Of a DNA stretch of 64,000 bases, positions 10,698 to 22,530 are shown one piece after another. Source of the DNA: Odobenus rosmarus divergens (Eukaryota; Chordata; Mammalia; Carnivora; Odobenidae); contig NW_004451421.1 of assembly GCF_000321225.1 (NCBI RefSeq), positions 294,286 to 358,285 on the forward strand, in the 5' to 3' direction. Position numbers and translations under genes: made by a program. Within the stretch, counting starts at the first letter, position 1; the number at the start of each line of letters is the position of its first letter. The notes under the pieces were generated by a model. It saw only the letters and a list, made by a program, of their open reading frames with translations, was not told the origin of the DNA and did no database searches.

Positions 10698-10903
10698 CTT
10701 TTTTTTTTTTTTTTAAAGATTTTATTTATTTATTTGACAGAGAGAGACACAGCGAGAGAGGGAACACAAGCAGGGGGAGTGGGAAAGGGAGAAGCAGGCT
10801 TCCTGCTAAGCAGGGAGCCTGATGCAGGGCTTGATCCCAGGACCCTGGGATCATGGCCTGAGCTGAAGGCAGATGCTTAATGACTGAGCCCCCCAGGTGC
10901 CCC
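10698..10903 (-). mobile_element. SINEC, young type
   Basis: Minus-strand SINE with an approximately 16-base poly(T) tail and the ACACAGCGAGAGAGGGAACACAAG block. The 12-bp TSD AAAAGGAGACTC is perfect at 10686-10697 and 10904-10915. The long tail and clean TSD suggest a recent insertion. Confidence 0.95.
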
Positions 10904-10944
10904 AAAAGGAGACTCTTTAATAATAAAATAATAACTAAATTTAG

Positions 10945-11060
10945 AACAACAAGTATGAATTCACAAAGGCCTTTCTAATGAAAACCTTAAAACAACCCTG
11001 GGAGGCAAGCAACATTATTATCACCACCATTGTACAGAGGAGAAATGGAGGTTTGTAACC
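10945..11060 (-). repeat. MIR fragment
   Basis: Antisense MIR core: AAACAACCCTGGGAGGCAAG...CATTATTATCACCACCATTGTACAGAGGAGAAATGGAGG corresponds to the conserved 3' half of MIR in reverse. Confidence 0.75.
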
Positions 11061-11800
11061 ATATTATACAAGGATATTACAGAATGTAAAAATGAGAATA
11101 GACAGATTTTGAAATTTTGAACATTAAATTTGCTTTTGATTGATCTATGGGACTGGAAGGGATCTGTGAGGTTCAGCTCAGTAATCTTATTTTTCCTAGA
11201 CCCAGGGAGCTAGGGAGCTTCCAACACTTGAAGGACTCTCCAGTATCATAGCTGGAACAGGGTGCCCTGGTTAGAAAAGCAACTCCAGGGCAGAGTGGAC
11301 TATCCACGTTCCCAACTAGCATTTTTTAGCACTTATGTCCAGACTGGACAAAGGAAGATGGCTTGGCTTGTTGAGGGCACAGTAAGGGCAGGTGTTTCCT
11401 GCCCTAAAGTCACTTCTGCTCTAAGGCATTGGGTCTTTGAAGACCCTCATTAAAATGCAACTCTGTGGTGTGGGAGGGGAAAGACACAGAGGCAGTAGGC
11501 TCCATGATCACACCAGCATGAATTAGGTCATCTAATTGGTTTGCTGTTACCTTACAGTATGACTTCCAAGGTGACAGCTGCCTGGGCTGGCACATTTTTA
11601 TTGGGCAAGAAAGGAAATGAAAGGCTATAGTGCACAGAATTGAGGAAAGTGAATTTAATTGGGGCACCATGATGGACAGTCCTGGAGAGTTCAACAGGGA
11701 TTGGGCAACTGGGTTTGGCAGGCTGGGAGAACACCAGGCTTTACTCAGTTCTGCACAGGGCTAATTCTCTTTGGATCTTTCAGTGTGACTCCAGGGACTG
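11061..11800. other. Unique sequence
   Basis: No recognised gene or repeat. Confidence 0.4.
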
Positions 11801-11804
11801 ATTG

Positions 11805-12185
11805 ATCATTCATTCATTTGTTCATTCATTTATCAAGCATTCTGGATTTACTTTTTCTCAAGGAATTTTGCCGAACCTGTTGTAGTCAGAGAAGATTAAT
11901 TAAGCCACTGTCACATTATTATGTTCCAAATGTAGACACAATGCTAGGCACTGAGAGAACACAAAGATGAAAGTGACATAGTCCTCGACCTCAAAGAGCC
12001 TGCAGTACACAAATAAATACAGTGGTATAAAAGTGAGTCAGATGGAGATATCAAGAAAATATACAGAACGTATTATGAAATCTGGAGATGGGAGAATTTT
12101 TGTGCAGCTGTGTATAAGGAGGAGTTAAAGAAGGGTCCATAGAGGAGGTAGCATTTGAACTGGACCTTGAGGAGTGATAAGAACA
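11805..12185 (-). repeat. L2 LINE 3' end, antisense
   Basis: Starts with the reversed ATTCATTCATTTGTTCATTC tail, then ATGCTAGGCACTGAGAGAACACAAAGATGA and CTCAAAGAGCCTGCAGT, the reverse of the L2 3' UTR, ending in GTAGCATTTGAACTGGACCTTGAGGA. Confidence 0.75.
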
Positions 12186-12440
12186 TCACTCACAAACTCA
12201 TATCTTCAGGTCACTTGTCTTCCTTGAGTCCACACTCCTATGTCCAACTGCTTGGTCAACATCCTCATGCAGATATCAAATAGGCATCTCATACCTGACA
12301 TGTTTATAACTGGACTTGTGATTTTACCACCCCAAACTAGCTTGTCCCCCACTCTTACTCATCTCAGTGACATGAACTCCATTCTTCCAATTGGTCAGGG
12401 CTTTTCTCTTCGCCTTAATCTACCCCTTTCATTTTTTGCC
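12186..12440 (+). repeat. L2-type fragment, sense
   Basis: Plus-strand stretch resembling the L2 region upstream of the 3' UTR: CCAACTGCTTGGTCAACATCCTC, ATAGGCATCTCATACCTGACATG, ACTGGACTTGTGATTTTACC. Adjacent to, but opposite in direction from, the preceding L2 piece. Confidence 0.5.
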
Positions 12441-12729
12441 AAAACCACAGTTTTTGCATTCAGTAGATTATTGCTGTGTGAGACAGACTTTTTGATATGT
12501 TAATGAGACTGATAAATAGCTAATAAAGACTCAATAGTATTTAAAGAACATGTTTTACACTGTTAAGACAATCCATCCAGAGTCTTTCTTATCTGAACCC
12601 AGGACTTTAAACATACCTGTATTTTATAGGGGTTAATACATTCATAAGACTTGTGTCATCCTTGACAATTTTACCAAGTGTAATCTCAGTGTGCATTTTC
12701 ATTTGATTTCATAGTAAGAACATTGGCAC
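12441..12729. other. Unique sequence
   Basis: Nothing recognised. Confidence 0.4.
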
Positions 12730-12850
12730 AGATGTTTTTATTTTTCTTATTCCATAGACAAGGAAGCTGAAGGAGAATGAGTAGCTCACTCTGATATTAC
12801 AGCTAGTCCAAAGAAGAGCCTAGACTTATAGCCTGGCCCTAAAGACTCCT
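12730..12850 (-). repeat. MIR fragment
   Basis: Antisense MIR: TTATTCCATAGACAAGGAAGCTGAAGGAGAATGAG...TTACAGCTAGTCCAAAGAAGAGCC...CCTGGCCCTAAAGACTCCTG. Confidence 0.65.
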
Positions 12851-12999
12851 GGGCAGCTCAGCATCTCCAGGCAATCAGTGCTTCAGTCTGAGTGGGGGAA
12901 TGGTGGTACATTACTCTGGAGAGGAAGTTTGGGACTCACTTATAGAGACCTTGAATGCCACTCAATAGTTAGGACTCAGTCTTCTAAAACAGATTTCCT

Positions 13000-13208
13000 G
13001 GGGCGCCTGGGTGGCTCAGTCATTAGGCGTCTGCCTTTGGCTCAGGTCATGATCCCAGGGTCCCGGGATCAAGCCCCACTTCGGGTTCCCTCCTCCACAG
13101 GAGGCCTGCTTCTCCCTCTCCCAGTCCCTCTGCTTGTGTTCCCTCTCTCACTGTGTCTCTCTCTGTCAAATAAATAAATAAAATTTAAAAAAAACAAAAC
13201 AAAAATAA
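13000..13208 (+). mobile_element. SINEC, young type, sense
   Basis: The only plus-strand SINEC in the window. The head is GGGGCGCCTGGGTGGCTCAG, with tRNA box-B-like GGTCATGATCC, then a CT-rich middle, CTCTCTGTCAAATAAATAAATAAAA and a mixed A tail (AAAACAAAACAAAAATAA). TSDs are less clear: AACAGATTTCCTG (12988-13000) against AACTGGGATTCCCTG near 13206. Confidence 0.9.
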
Positions 13209-14869
13209 CTGGGATTCCCTGAATAGGACCCACTCCTTCCAGGAATATGCTAGGCAGTCCAACTGGGCACAGCAAAATATTAAAACTTCTATTCAGGTTT
13301 GTAAACCTTCTTTAACTGCTATCTTTATTAATGTTTTATAATATGGTAATGTGTTTCCAGAGTAACACATGAATTGACACACACATGTATTCTATCTCAA
13401 AATTGTTTTTATTGATGGAGTGAAGTGGCACGTTTTGCACAAGACAGTATCATAATGACAGTAGTTCTTAGGGAAAAGTAACTGTGGGTACCATCGCTGG
13501 GGACACAGAGAGAGCCCCATGCACCAGGGTTTCTGAGCACACCAACCAGTCTGGTCTGAATGGGAAGCATAAGTGAGATGAAGCAAGTGAAAGCACCCTA
13601 AAAATAGAAAATAAACAAGATGGCATACCAAAAGATGCAAACAGGATTTGTCTTTAAAACTGCCTAACAGCTGATGCTAGATTCTTGGAAATCGAGGACT
13701 CTGTTAGAGGCTAAGAGGAGAAGCTTAAAAAACAAGATGAGGAACTTGGAAGCGAGGCTGAGGAAACCCTTTTCAGATCTGACTGAGCAGATTTTGAATT
13801 GTTTATTTACTTGGCATTCCTACTGTCTGTTTTAGAATCATTAGAGCCTTATGTAGAAAAATAAAAACACTTTAGAAAGTGGAGCTATGCTTTGAAACAC
13901 CCAAATGAGTTTTTAAGGCATCTTTACCTTTTTATACAGGATAGCATTTATCATTCTGTGGTCCAGTGCTGATAAAACATTAGCAGAAAGGCACATGGTG
14001 TAGGAAATAGCTGTGTGAAGAAATTGACTACCCAAGCATTAATAAGTAGGAGGTTCCATTTGTTCTCAACCCCCTCGAGCTTCAATGTTTTTTTATGTCC
14101 AGAAGCGAAGGCGACATTTTTCTGTTTTTCAGAACTGAGCTGAACCTGTGTTTCAGGAGTTCTGGCTTGAAAAGCTTTTATTCTACAAGGAACAAAGTGG
14201 CAAACTTTCTAATTTAGTTAAAATTCCTGTAACTTAAGAACCAGCTAAAAAGGATCTTGGTGCAGAACAGTCTGTTTGCCAGAGTGAGGACTCCACTGGC
14301 GTGACAAGTATTTTTAGGGAGAGTGCTTGCCGGCAGCCTTCTAATGAAAGGCACAGCATAAGCGCCCCAAATGCCTTCCCCCTTTGTCCAACTCAGACTG
14401 GAGAGAAGGGCGCTTTTACCATCACATTTTCTTTAGTTCAAAGATTCTGTTGTATATTGTTCGGACGCTGTGAAGTTCCATGGAGGGGAAAAATGCCATT
14501 TGCAGACCCATGGCTTAAGGTGGTTGTCGGTTGGTTAGAAATGATCAGTTCTTGGCTCAAGGAGGGTCGTATGGACAGACATCAAATCTTACCTAGGAGT
14601 GTAACTGAAGAAAGTACTGAGTAAACCTGAGGTCCTGTAAATAAGTGAAATTCAAACTTGTCTTGGAGGAAATAATGCGCTGGTTGTTATGGATGCCTTT
14701 GTCGAAGGCAAGAGATTTTTTTGTTAGAACAAAGGATTTTATGTAAACAACAGAAATAAACAAGACATTCCTCACTGGCTGCTTCAGCTTTGGGTTTCCT
14801 GTGGTTGGGCTTCTGGCAAGGAGAATTCTGGCTGGAAGAGGAGAGGGCCGCAGGAGCCCTGAGTTGGGT
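13209..14869. other. Unique sequence
   Basis: No recognised gene or repeat. Open frames up to 107 codons (14301-14624 +) lack any recognisable domain. Confidence 0.4.
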
Positions 14870-15020
14870 GAAGGTCAGGAGACCTGGGTCTGCTTTGTCT
14901 CTGTCAAGAACTCACTGTTGGGTGTGACCTTGAGCAAAAGCTTCTGCTCTCAGACCTCAGTTTCTTTTCCTGTGAGGGGGTGCTTTTCGAGGCTCTCTCC
15001 AGCTCTAAGAGTGTGATCCT
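14870..15020 (+). repeat. MIR fragment
   Basis: Sense MIR: AGACCTGGGTCTGCTTTGTC, GTGTGACCTTGAGCAAAAGCTTCTGC, CTCAGACCTCAGTTTC. Confidence 0.65.
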
Positions 15021-15467
15021 GTACCTATAGTTTTCTACGTTTCTCCTTTCTTCACTAGACAATATGAGAGTAACTTCTTTCATCCAGAGGCAGAGCCCTG
15101 CATGGTTCTGGCCCTGTGCCTTCCCAGTGGGGCAGGCTGACCAGGGACAAGCACCATTTTCCACTGAGTCACACTCACCTTCAACTGTAGGCTGCACCCT
15201 TATGTTACATACCACTGAGAAGAACACACAATCCACCTGTTAAACTTTGGCTGTCAATTGTGGGGCGCATCCTGATTTCAAAAACAATTTTTTTTTTTTA
15301 AAGGTAATGATGTGCATCTGAGGATGATGCAATGTAACCATTGAATGTAGAGTAGTGATTGGTAGAACAGGGCTCGGGGAAGCACCAGAAGGAGGGGCAG
15401 TTATCCTGCCAGGGAAAGGTGTGGTCGAAAGTCTTTCAGAAGGCTTCTGGTTTAGCTGAGAAGGCAG
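15021..15467. other. Unique sequence
   Basis: No recognised feature. Confidence 0.4.
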
Positions 15468-15704
15468 TGTGACATTGGAACTCAGATTGCTTGAGTTTCT
15501 TTCCCAGCCCTGCCACTTACTGGCTGCAGGACCTAAGGCAAGTTTCTTCATCTCTTTGTAACTCAGTTTTCTCATCTGTAAAATGGGGTATAAGAATAGT
15601 AATTGCCTCATAGGATTATTGTAAGGATTAAATTAATGAGTATATGTAAAATATGTGCGACAGAGCCAGGCACTTAGTAAGCATTCCCTGAATGTTACTA
15701 TTGA
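15468..15704 (+). repeat. MIR, near full length
   Basis: Sense MIR with tRNA-like 5' part and core: CTGCCACTTACTGGCTGCAGGACC, CTCAGTTTTCTCATCTGTAAAATGGGG, TAAGGATTAAATTAATGAG, and the end GCCAGGCACTTAGTAAGCATTC. Confidence 0.9.
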
Positions 15705-15734
15705 TGTGATTATGTGTTTATTGCCTGGCCACCC

Positions 15735-15840
15735 ACCCCCCTCCAGACCGTGAGCTCTAGAAAACAGGGAACAGGCTCGTTTTGCCCCCACTTGTCGTAC
15801 TGATCTGTGCCTGCAATATAGTAAGGGCCCAACAAAGAAA
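15735..15840 (+). repeat. L2 3' fragment
   Basis: Sense L2 3' UTR: CCTCCAGACCGTGAGCTCTAGAAAACAGGGAACAG...TGTGCCTGCAATATAGTAAGGGCCCAACAAA. Confidence 0.65.
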
Positions 15841-18329
15841 TTTGCTATTTGCTATCCCCTTTTGGCTAGTATTCCCCTTTATCCATGATAGTACGGCCCA
15901 TTCAGTGGCCTCCCAACCCTCTTCCATGAAATGAGCATGATGAAAACCTACTGAAATTAGTTTTGGTACAGTTAGCAAATGTCTCACAGAACTATACTCT
16001 TAGGTTCTTGCAAATGATGGGTGTCTTTGTCTTATCAGTCTTAGACTCTGGCCTACTAATGAGGACAAAAGTAGATGCTAGAAATAAATGAATAAAAAGA
16101 CCCGCTGTTCCCACAGCTCAACTTTTTCAAGGCTCTGCTGATCGGAAGGCAGATGATGTCCTTGAGCGACTCCACAACCCAGATAAGGCTGGCTAAGACA
16201 AAGGGACTGTCCCTGCTTTGACAAATGGGACTGACCTTCTAGTCCTGGTAAAACATTCTGGTTTCAACAAAGTCTGTATCAGGTGGGAGATGATATATGG
16301 CTAGAAGTATGTAAATCCACAGGCAGGTGTTAACTGGCTGCCTTGTTATGCAATTAACCCACAATTTACAAGCACATCCCAGAAAGAAGGAAAGTTGTAT
16401 TTGCCATCTCTTCTGGCTTTTTAGTTAAGTGGCTGTATTAAGAAACACTTCTGAAAAAGAAAGATTCATTAGTCGTAGATTCTAAGAGTCTCTATCTGAA
16501 TTAAGATTCTGTAATTTAACTTCAGATAACACTTGTCTAAACACAAGATGAGTCAATTAGCAGAATTAGAGGGATATCAAGCTTTCTTTGTATGTTTTCA
16601 CTGGTGCTACCCCCAGCAGTCAAGGAAGGTAACTGCAGAAGTGTATTTATCAGGCCGGAAGTGAAGTGGCAACTGAGAAATGAGAATTTCATAGTTAATT
16701 TTAGTCACAGGAAGAAAAGAGATTGTATATTATTTGGTTCTCTGCCCTCAGTTTCAGATAGAAACTTGCTTCTTGCTTTCCCATCCATTATCTTTTTGTC
16801 TGATCCAACATGTCAGCTTGGTTCTCTAAGAAACTAATCCAAATCCCTGTATTTTTCCAAGCTTGCAATTCTATGTCACTATATTGCAGACACTTGAAAT
16901 TTTGAATTACTAATTGAAATTTTGATTCAATTTGTCGAAATGAGGGCCTTGGAGGACATGATAAGTATCTTTGAATAGTTGAAGGTCTGTCATGGGAAAG
17001 ATGAAAAACATTCTGTAAGGGTGTAGAACAAGGGACAGATGCCACAGAGGGAGTTTTTAATTCATTGTAAAGATGGATTGTTTATCAGTCAAGGATGAGC
17101 AAAAATCAAATGGGAAATCCCAGGAGATGGGGCTTTCCCATCCCAGGGTAATCCTTAGATTTGCCAGTCATTAGGCTGTTGTCAGTCCCTGGCTTCCTCT
17201 CCTTCCAGTCACTTGGAAAACTGACATTCCTGGCCCCCTTGTGGTTGAGCGGGGCCCTGTTGTCCAGAACAGACCTCTGTGCTTCTGAGCCAAAATATAA
17301 TGTGCAGACGGAGTTTGGGATAAAAAGGAACAATAGTTCTATTGCTTTGCTGGGCAAAGGAGACTGCAGCAGGCTAAGACCTACAAAACTGCAAGTCGGT
17401 CCCGAGGAAGGGGTTGGGGTGGGGGTTGGGGTGGTTTATGGGGAAGTAAAGGATCTGGCTGGTTTCAATAGGAATTGTGTACCTGCTGTCAGCCTCATTG
17501 GTCTTGTCTTCAGGGTGGTACTGAGTTCGTGAAACAAAGGGCTAATAAGGGAGGAGGGGAGGTTTGCATAAAAGAGGAAAAAGGTTACTTTGAAATTGAG
17601 CTTCGCTGAAGTATTAGTGCAGCCATTCTGATTTTTGTTCAACTTTATGCTTTTAAGTGATTTTAATGTGACTTGTTCCTACTGCTTGGTCTAGCCCATA
17701 CTATTAAATTGCCCAGTATGAAATCCCAAGAGTTCTCTTCCCCTGCCAATGTAATCTAGAAAACAAGGGCCTAGACCGAGTGCCTATCCACCTGATTACC
17801 TGGGAATCTCATCATGTCAGGATGACATGAGTAGAGACTCCTTGTCATCCTGCACTGAACATATAGCAAAAAGGAGAAGTACATGTTATTTTAAGCTACC
17901 GTAGCATAACCTAACTCATCCTGAATACAGATTTTGTGCAGTTATCCTTGGGCAGCAATAGGCTCAGGAAGGTAGATCCCTCCCCCAGTCTCAGGGTTGG
18001 ATTGTCATTGGTCAGAGCCAATGGTGGCAATCCCATTTCCCTTTTCCAGAGGAAAAAAATCCCCAACAGCTCTCCACATGACCGCATTCTGACTGATGAG
18101 AACTAAGGGAGGTCTTGGATTGGAGAGCCTTTGAAGATTTTCCTTCCTGATAACAAGAGGGAAAAGAGCAAGGAGAGGAACTATTTTCTTCCTGCTTTTG
18201 ATTGTTTCCTATGAGATCATGACACCTGAAGGGGTGTCTCTGTGTTTCACACAGAGAGGGTGGTACACCTGTGGAATGCATTATTCCAGGGGGCTGCACA
18301 GGTTGTGTTCACAAAGTCGAATCCCCACT
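15841..18329. other. Unique sequence
   Basis: About 2.5 kb of single-copy DNA with no recognised gene. It holds a G-quadruplex motif (17410-17431) and a perfect 7-bp-arm palindrome CATGTCA-GGA-TGACATG at 17813-17829. Confidence 0.4.
17410..17431 (+). other. G-quadruplex motif
   Basis: Four G-runs with short loops: GGGG (17410-17413), TT, GGGG (17416-17419), T, GGGGG (17421-17425), TT, GGGG (17428-17431); a fifth run lies at 17440-17443. Loops of 2, 1 and 2 bases favour a very stable parallel quadruplex. Any role is unknown. Confidence 0.75.
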
Positions 18330-19235
18330 TCATACATCCGCATCTAGCCGAATGGTACTCCCACTTGTATGTCTCACAGGCTCTAACATCTTATGTTCAA
18401 AACCTGCTCCTCCTCGTGGGATCCCTGTCTCAGCTAAAGGAGCTGTAGTCCTCCCTGGTGTCCAAATCAGAAACCTGGGGATGACCCCGCTTCTGCCTCT
18501 GCCTCATCAAGTCCCTTACATTTCCCAAGTCCATCTATTCCTGTCCATGCCCACTGCTTCTGCAAAGCCATTAGCACCACTGCAGAGGGCTGTTTAGCTG
18601 ACTAGTTTGCCTAAAACCTAGCTCCCCTCCAGCACGGGTCCAAATCATAGCCAGAGGTATCTTTCTAAAATAAAGTGATCACATAAGGCCCTTGCTTAAA
18701 ACAACTTCAGTGACTTTCTAATATCCCCTGGATAAAGCCCCAAATCCTTGGCCAAGTTTATAAGACCTTTCATGGTCTAGCTCTGGCTGTCTCTCTAGTC
18801 TCAATTTAGGCCACTCCCACTTGTCACCTTTGTTCCATTCTTAACTACATTGTCTACAGGTCACAGAATGCTGCATGCTGTCTTCCTTCCATGCCCCTTG
18901 CACATGCTGGCCTGTTTTCTTAAAACTATCCTTCTGCTTCTCTTCCCCCTCCCTTGCCCAGCTAACTTCACATCTTCTTAAAGGACTTCCATCCTTCCTT
19001 CTCATAGAAGTTATGTTCTTCGAGAAGCCTTGCTCACTTCCTCAGTGCTGGCTGAGCTGCCCTTCTCGGTGCAAACAGCACACTCTTTTGCTCTCACCAT
19101 CTTAATCTTTTTTTTTTTTTTTTTTACCACTATAATTTTCTATTAGTCTTCTGTTTCTCCTACTAGACTGTAGCCCCTTGAGGGTGATGACTGCCCTTTC
19201 CATCTTTGGAAAAGTGCCAACATGTATTAGGTTCT
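18330..19235 (+). repeat. Long L2 LINE, sense
   Basis: About 0.9 kb of ancient L2 sequence in order: the CTCCTCGTGGGATCCCTGTC region, AAACCTGGGGATGACCCC, TAAGGCCCTTGCTTAAAAC, CCTTGGCCAAGTTTATAAGACC, CATGCCCCTTGCACATGCTGG, then the 3' UTR CTAGACTGTAGCCCCTTGAGGGTGATG. Frames are decayed; a chance 108-codon frame at 18271-18597 lies in it. A poly(T) run (19110-19127) interrupts it. Confidence 0.8.
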
Positions 19236-21339
19236 CCACGAAGTGTTGTGCATGCTATCATTATATGCCTCTTTGCTAGACCGAAGAAAGAGTCCATGCA
19301 TGTGGGTTCTGAGAATACTGCTGTGGTGATGAGCCAAGGGATTGATGGTATGAGACAGGGATGATGGCAAGAGAGACAGCTTGGGTTAGACAGGCTCTGG
19401 GTCTGGAGTATAAACCAGGCAAATAGCATGTACATGATGAAACTAGAAGTCAAAATAGGAGCAGGGATAGAAGCTCAAAAGGCATGATCAGGGACTGGGA
19501 AACTATCCAGCTGGACAGATCCTGGGCAGAAGCCCTAGGAGGAGAGAATACCCAGGTTGAGGTACTGAAGGCCTGAAACAGGGACTAGGGGCTGTCTGTG
19601 AGCACAGAGCCAGGAAGAAGCTTGTTTTCTTTAATACAGAGAGAACTTAGCTGACCTGAGGGAGATGTAAGGTGGAGCAACAAAAGCAGCCTGTGTTACA
19701 TTGGCGAAAGCTGGCTCCGTAACCATGCATATAGCTGTGAATATCCTGCCTCTGTAGACTATGGACCCCAAGACCCTTCACGCTGCAGTAGATTAGACCT
19801 TGGGTTATCAGCAGGCAGACAGTGGGAGGCAGAGCTTGGTTCTGGATAGAGGAGGAGGAGAGCTGTGGTTCCAGCCTCGGCCACCCTCTGGGAGGAGCAG
19901 TACTAAGAATCATCTGTACACACAGGATCCTTTGGAGTGAGGATGTCCCTGGTTTCTGCTACAGATTCACAAGAATGGTTCATACTGGTGATGGACCCAT
20001 GAAGATCCACAGATCTGAGTGAAGAGTTAATAAATTCGGAGAAGCAAAACTGGACTTTATTGGAGGAGAAATTTATTAAGTAGTGAGTATGGACCATAAA
20101 GCCAGAAAGGACACTTTGCCCAAGTCAAGGTATGCCAAAATCACACCTTGGAATTTCACGTGAACATCTCGCTGTCACCAGAACTTAGAATCCCCATGAG
20201 GTAGTACAGGCTTGTTTCCCGGTCTTTTCTAAGACTTAAGGTGGCCTAGGGGTTTAGAACCCATGTTTTCCTGCTGGATTCAAGCAACTGGTACCCAAAT
20301 GATGAGTCAGAGTCTTCTAAGAATTGTAAGGACAATAGAGAAACCTGTCTCTTAGCTCTCCATTGCCTTAATGGGGCCGTGGTGGCCTTCACAGTTGTTT
20401 TCAATCTCCTATGTCTAGACCTTTGCCCTCCCCACTTCCATAGGCCAGTCCTACCAGGCTACTGTATGGTTCCATTTTCATTTTATAGAATGAAACTTCC
20501 CTTGAGTGACCCTGCCCCCCTCCCTGTCTCTTTGTTCCTACTCTTTAGGTATTCAAATCTAGCCTTGTTATTTCTCTTCAGTAGTGATGAGTCATCCTTC
20601 AGGGGGGCATGAAGATGAAGCAAAATACCACAGTGGGTTTGCATAGATGGGGTACACGCTCCACAAATGCTTTTTCCATGTACAGTCAAGCAAGTCAGAC
20701 TTGTGAACACCACTGAATTTAGAATTAAACTTAATATTCTTTGACTCTTTCTGTCCCCGGGAGAATTTCTTTACAAATATATATCTAATCATTGTTTTTC
20801 CCTTGTTTCTGACTTTTAAAAGAGACCTAGTATTTTGGCATGTAACCCATGCAGCTCATATTATTTTCTGTTGTCCTTAAGAACAGCATGAAATCTATCA
20901 TACTGCATGAAGACTTGGTTACAAGAGAAGGAATATTATAACAAGCAAGGAAATGTTTACTGACCAGTCATTAACAGTGACATGATATGGGCTGAGAGGA
21001 GCCTGCCAGTGAAAACACAGAATGGTCAGCTTCACTCCACCAGGCCTTCACTGTGTGCCTCCTGGACCCAGCACTCCGTTCCTCGAAGACGGTATATTTT
21101 CTGGAGAAATGAACAATATTCACAATACGGTCAAAGGGACTAAATCTGCAAAGCAGAAGTTGTCATCTAACACATCACTCACATCCAAGGACGTCAAAGC
21201 AGGAGTATCAGGGCAGTGGCCAGGGAATAACCTCAGGTCGAGGGTAGAAAGGATTTCTGAGCTAGAGAAAGTTTCTTCCATCAGTGGGCTGCAAGGACTC
21301 TAGCCTTTAATACCGATGATGAAGGGACATGGCCCCAAC
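19236..21339. other. Unique sequence
   Basis: About 2.1 kb with no recognised gene or confident repeat. Confidence 0.4.
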
Positions 21340-21650
21340 AATAATAACACAGCATAAATTCTGTTCTAAGAAACCTACATATTTTATCTCCTGTAATCCC
21401 TGCAATAACCCCATGAAGTAAGCATTATTATCACACCCACTTTTTTTCCCAGTGTTTTTTTTTTTTTAATTGTAATTCCAGTTAGTTAACATACAGTGTT
21501 ATATTAGTTTCAGGCATCCAATATAGTGGTTCAATTAGATAAAGGGAACTGAAGCACAGAGAAGTTGAGTGGCTTACCCAGCTAGAAAGTAGCTGAGCTG
21601 GGATTTGGACCCAGACAGTCTGGCTGCTGCACAGAGGATGAGATCGAAAC
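21340..21650 (-). repeat. MIR split by an L1 fragment
   Basis: Antisense MIR: TATTTTATCTCCTGTAATCCC...AACCCCATGAAGTAAGCATTATTATCAC on the left and GGGAACTGAAGCACAGAGAAGTTGAGTGGCTTACCC...TGGGATTTGGACCCAGACAGTCTGG on the right, separated by L1 sequence. Confidence 0.85.
21450..21537 (-). mobile_element. Very short L1 3' end fragment
   Basis: Poly(T) followed by AATTGTAATTCCAGTTAGTTAACATACAGTGTTATATTAGTTTCAGG is the reverse of a carnivore L1 3' UTR. Only about 70 bp of element was copied. The TSD is not clear. Confidence 0.8.
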
Positions 21651-22164
21651 CTTTAAGTTTTGACTGGTAGTCCATTTTCTGTCCCATCTGAAGCAGCTCT
21701 TTGTTTCCACTAACAAACATATCTAGTGACAGTTGTTGAAAGCTAGATGCCATTTTGCATTGTTTGAGCTCTCACTGGTCTGGAGTTTGGGGGGAAGTCC
21801 CTAGAAGATGCATGGTAGACATGGCAAGTTGGGCTTGGAATGAGCCAACCATAGGGAATTAATTTTCTGAAGTCAGTAAAGTCCGTGGGCCAGAATGAAA
21901 ATTGGGACCTAGGCAAGCTTAAGCTCCTCCCCTTAGAACTTCCTCTCCCACCTGGGCCTGTCCAGCTGGTGACTTTTGGCTCTGTGTGTTTGGTGAAGCA
22001 TATGTGTGAAAAGACCAGTGTTTCCTTGCATTTTATTCAGAGGGAAGTGAAAGGGAAAGATTGGAAATTGAAAAAAAGCACAGTCCTCTTGTTGGGGCAG
22101 ATCAGCCAAAGGAGGAGCCAGAGTTCTGCTCATACCCCCACCACACTTGCTCCCACGATCTTCC
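21651..22164. other. Unique sequence
   Basis: No recognised feature. Confidence 0.4.
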
Positions 22165-22530
22165 CAAGCCCCCTCTGAGCCTTGGCATTATTGGTGGTGC
22201 CCTCTCTCTGCATTTCAGCTTGCCATAATCCCACACATTTCCAGGGCCCAGCTCAAGGCTGTGCTCCTCTGTGAGTCCCTCCTGGTCCCCCAGTCTTCCT
22301 CCCCTCACCCTTCCTAGAGCCCCTTAGCATGTTCAGAAACAGACAGCTCTGAGGCATGGTTTGCTTCCTATTGTTGTACAATTTTGCTCTGTACCAGTAT
22401 GGAAAGTACTAGAAGATAGAGATTGTGATTTTGACATGCTCCCCCAACTCCTCCACTGTACTGGCCCACTGTCTACTGTCTACTGGTCGGTGTTGCATTG
22501 TAATCCTCACATTTCAGCGCAGGGTTTATA
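22165..22530 (+). repeat. Probable L2-derived fragment
   Basis: Sense-strand resemblance to L2 3' sequence (CAGGGCCCAGCTCAAGGCTGTGCTCCTC, CTAGAAGATAGAGATTGTGATTTTGACATG). Weak, so the family is uncertain. Confidence 0.35.

Noticed and set aside
13000..13080. tRNA-like sequence with box A and B resemblance
   Set aside because: It is the tRNA-Lys-derived head of a SINEC; no free-standing tRNA cloverleaf with a proper 3' end.
18271..18597. 108-codon plus frame
   Set aside because: Lies in a decayed L2 element and does not follow the LINE reading frame.
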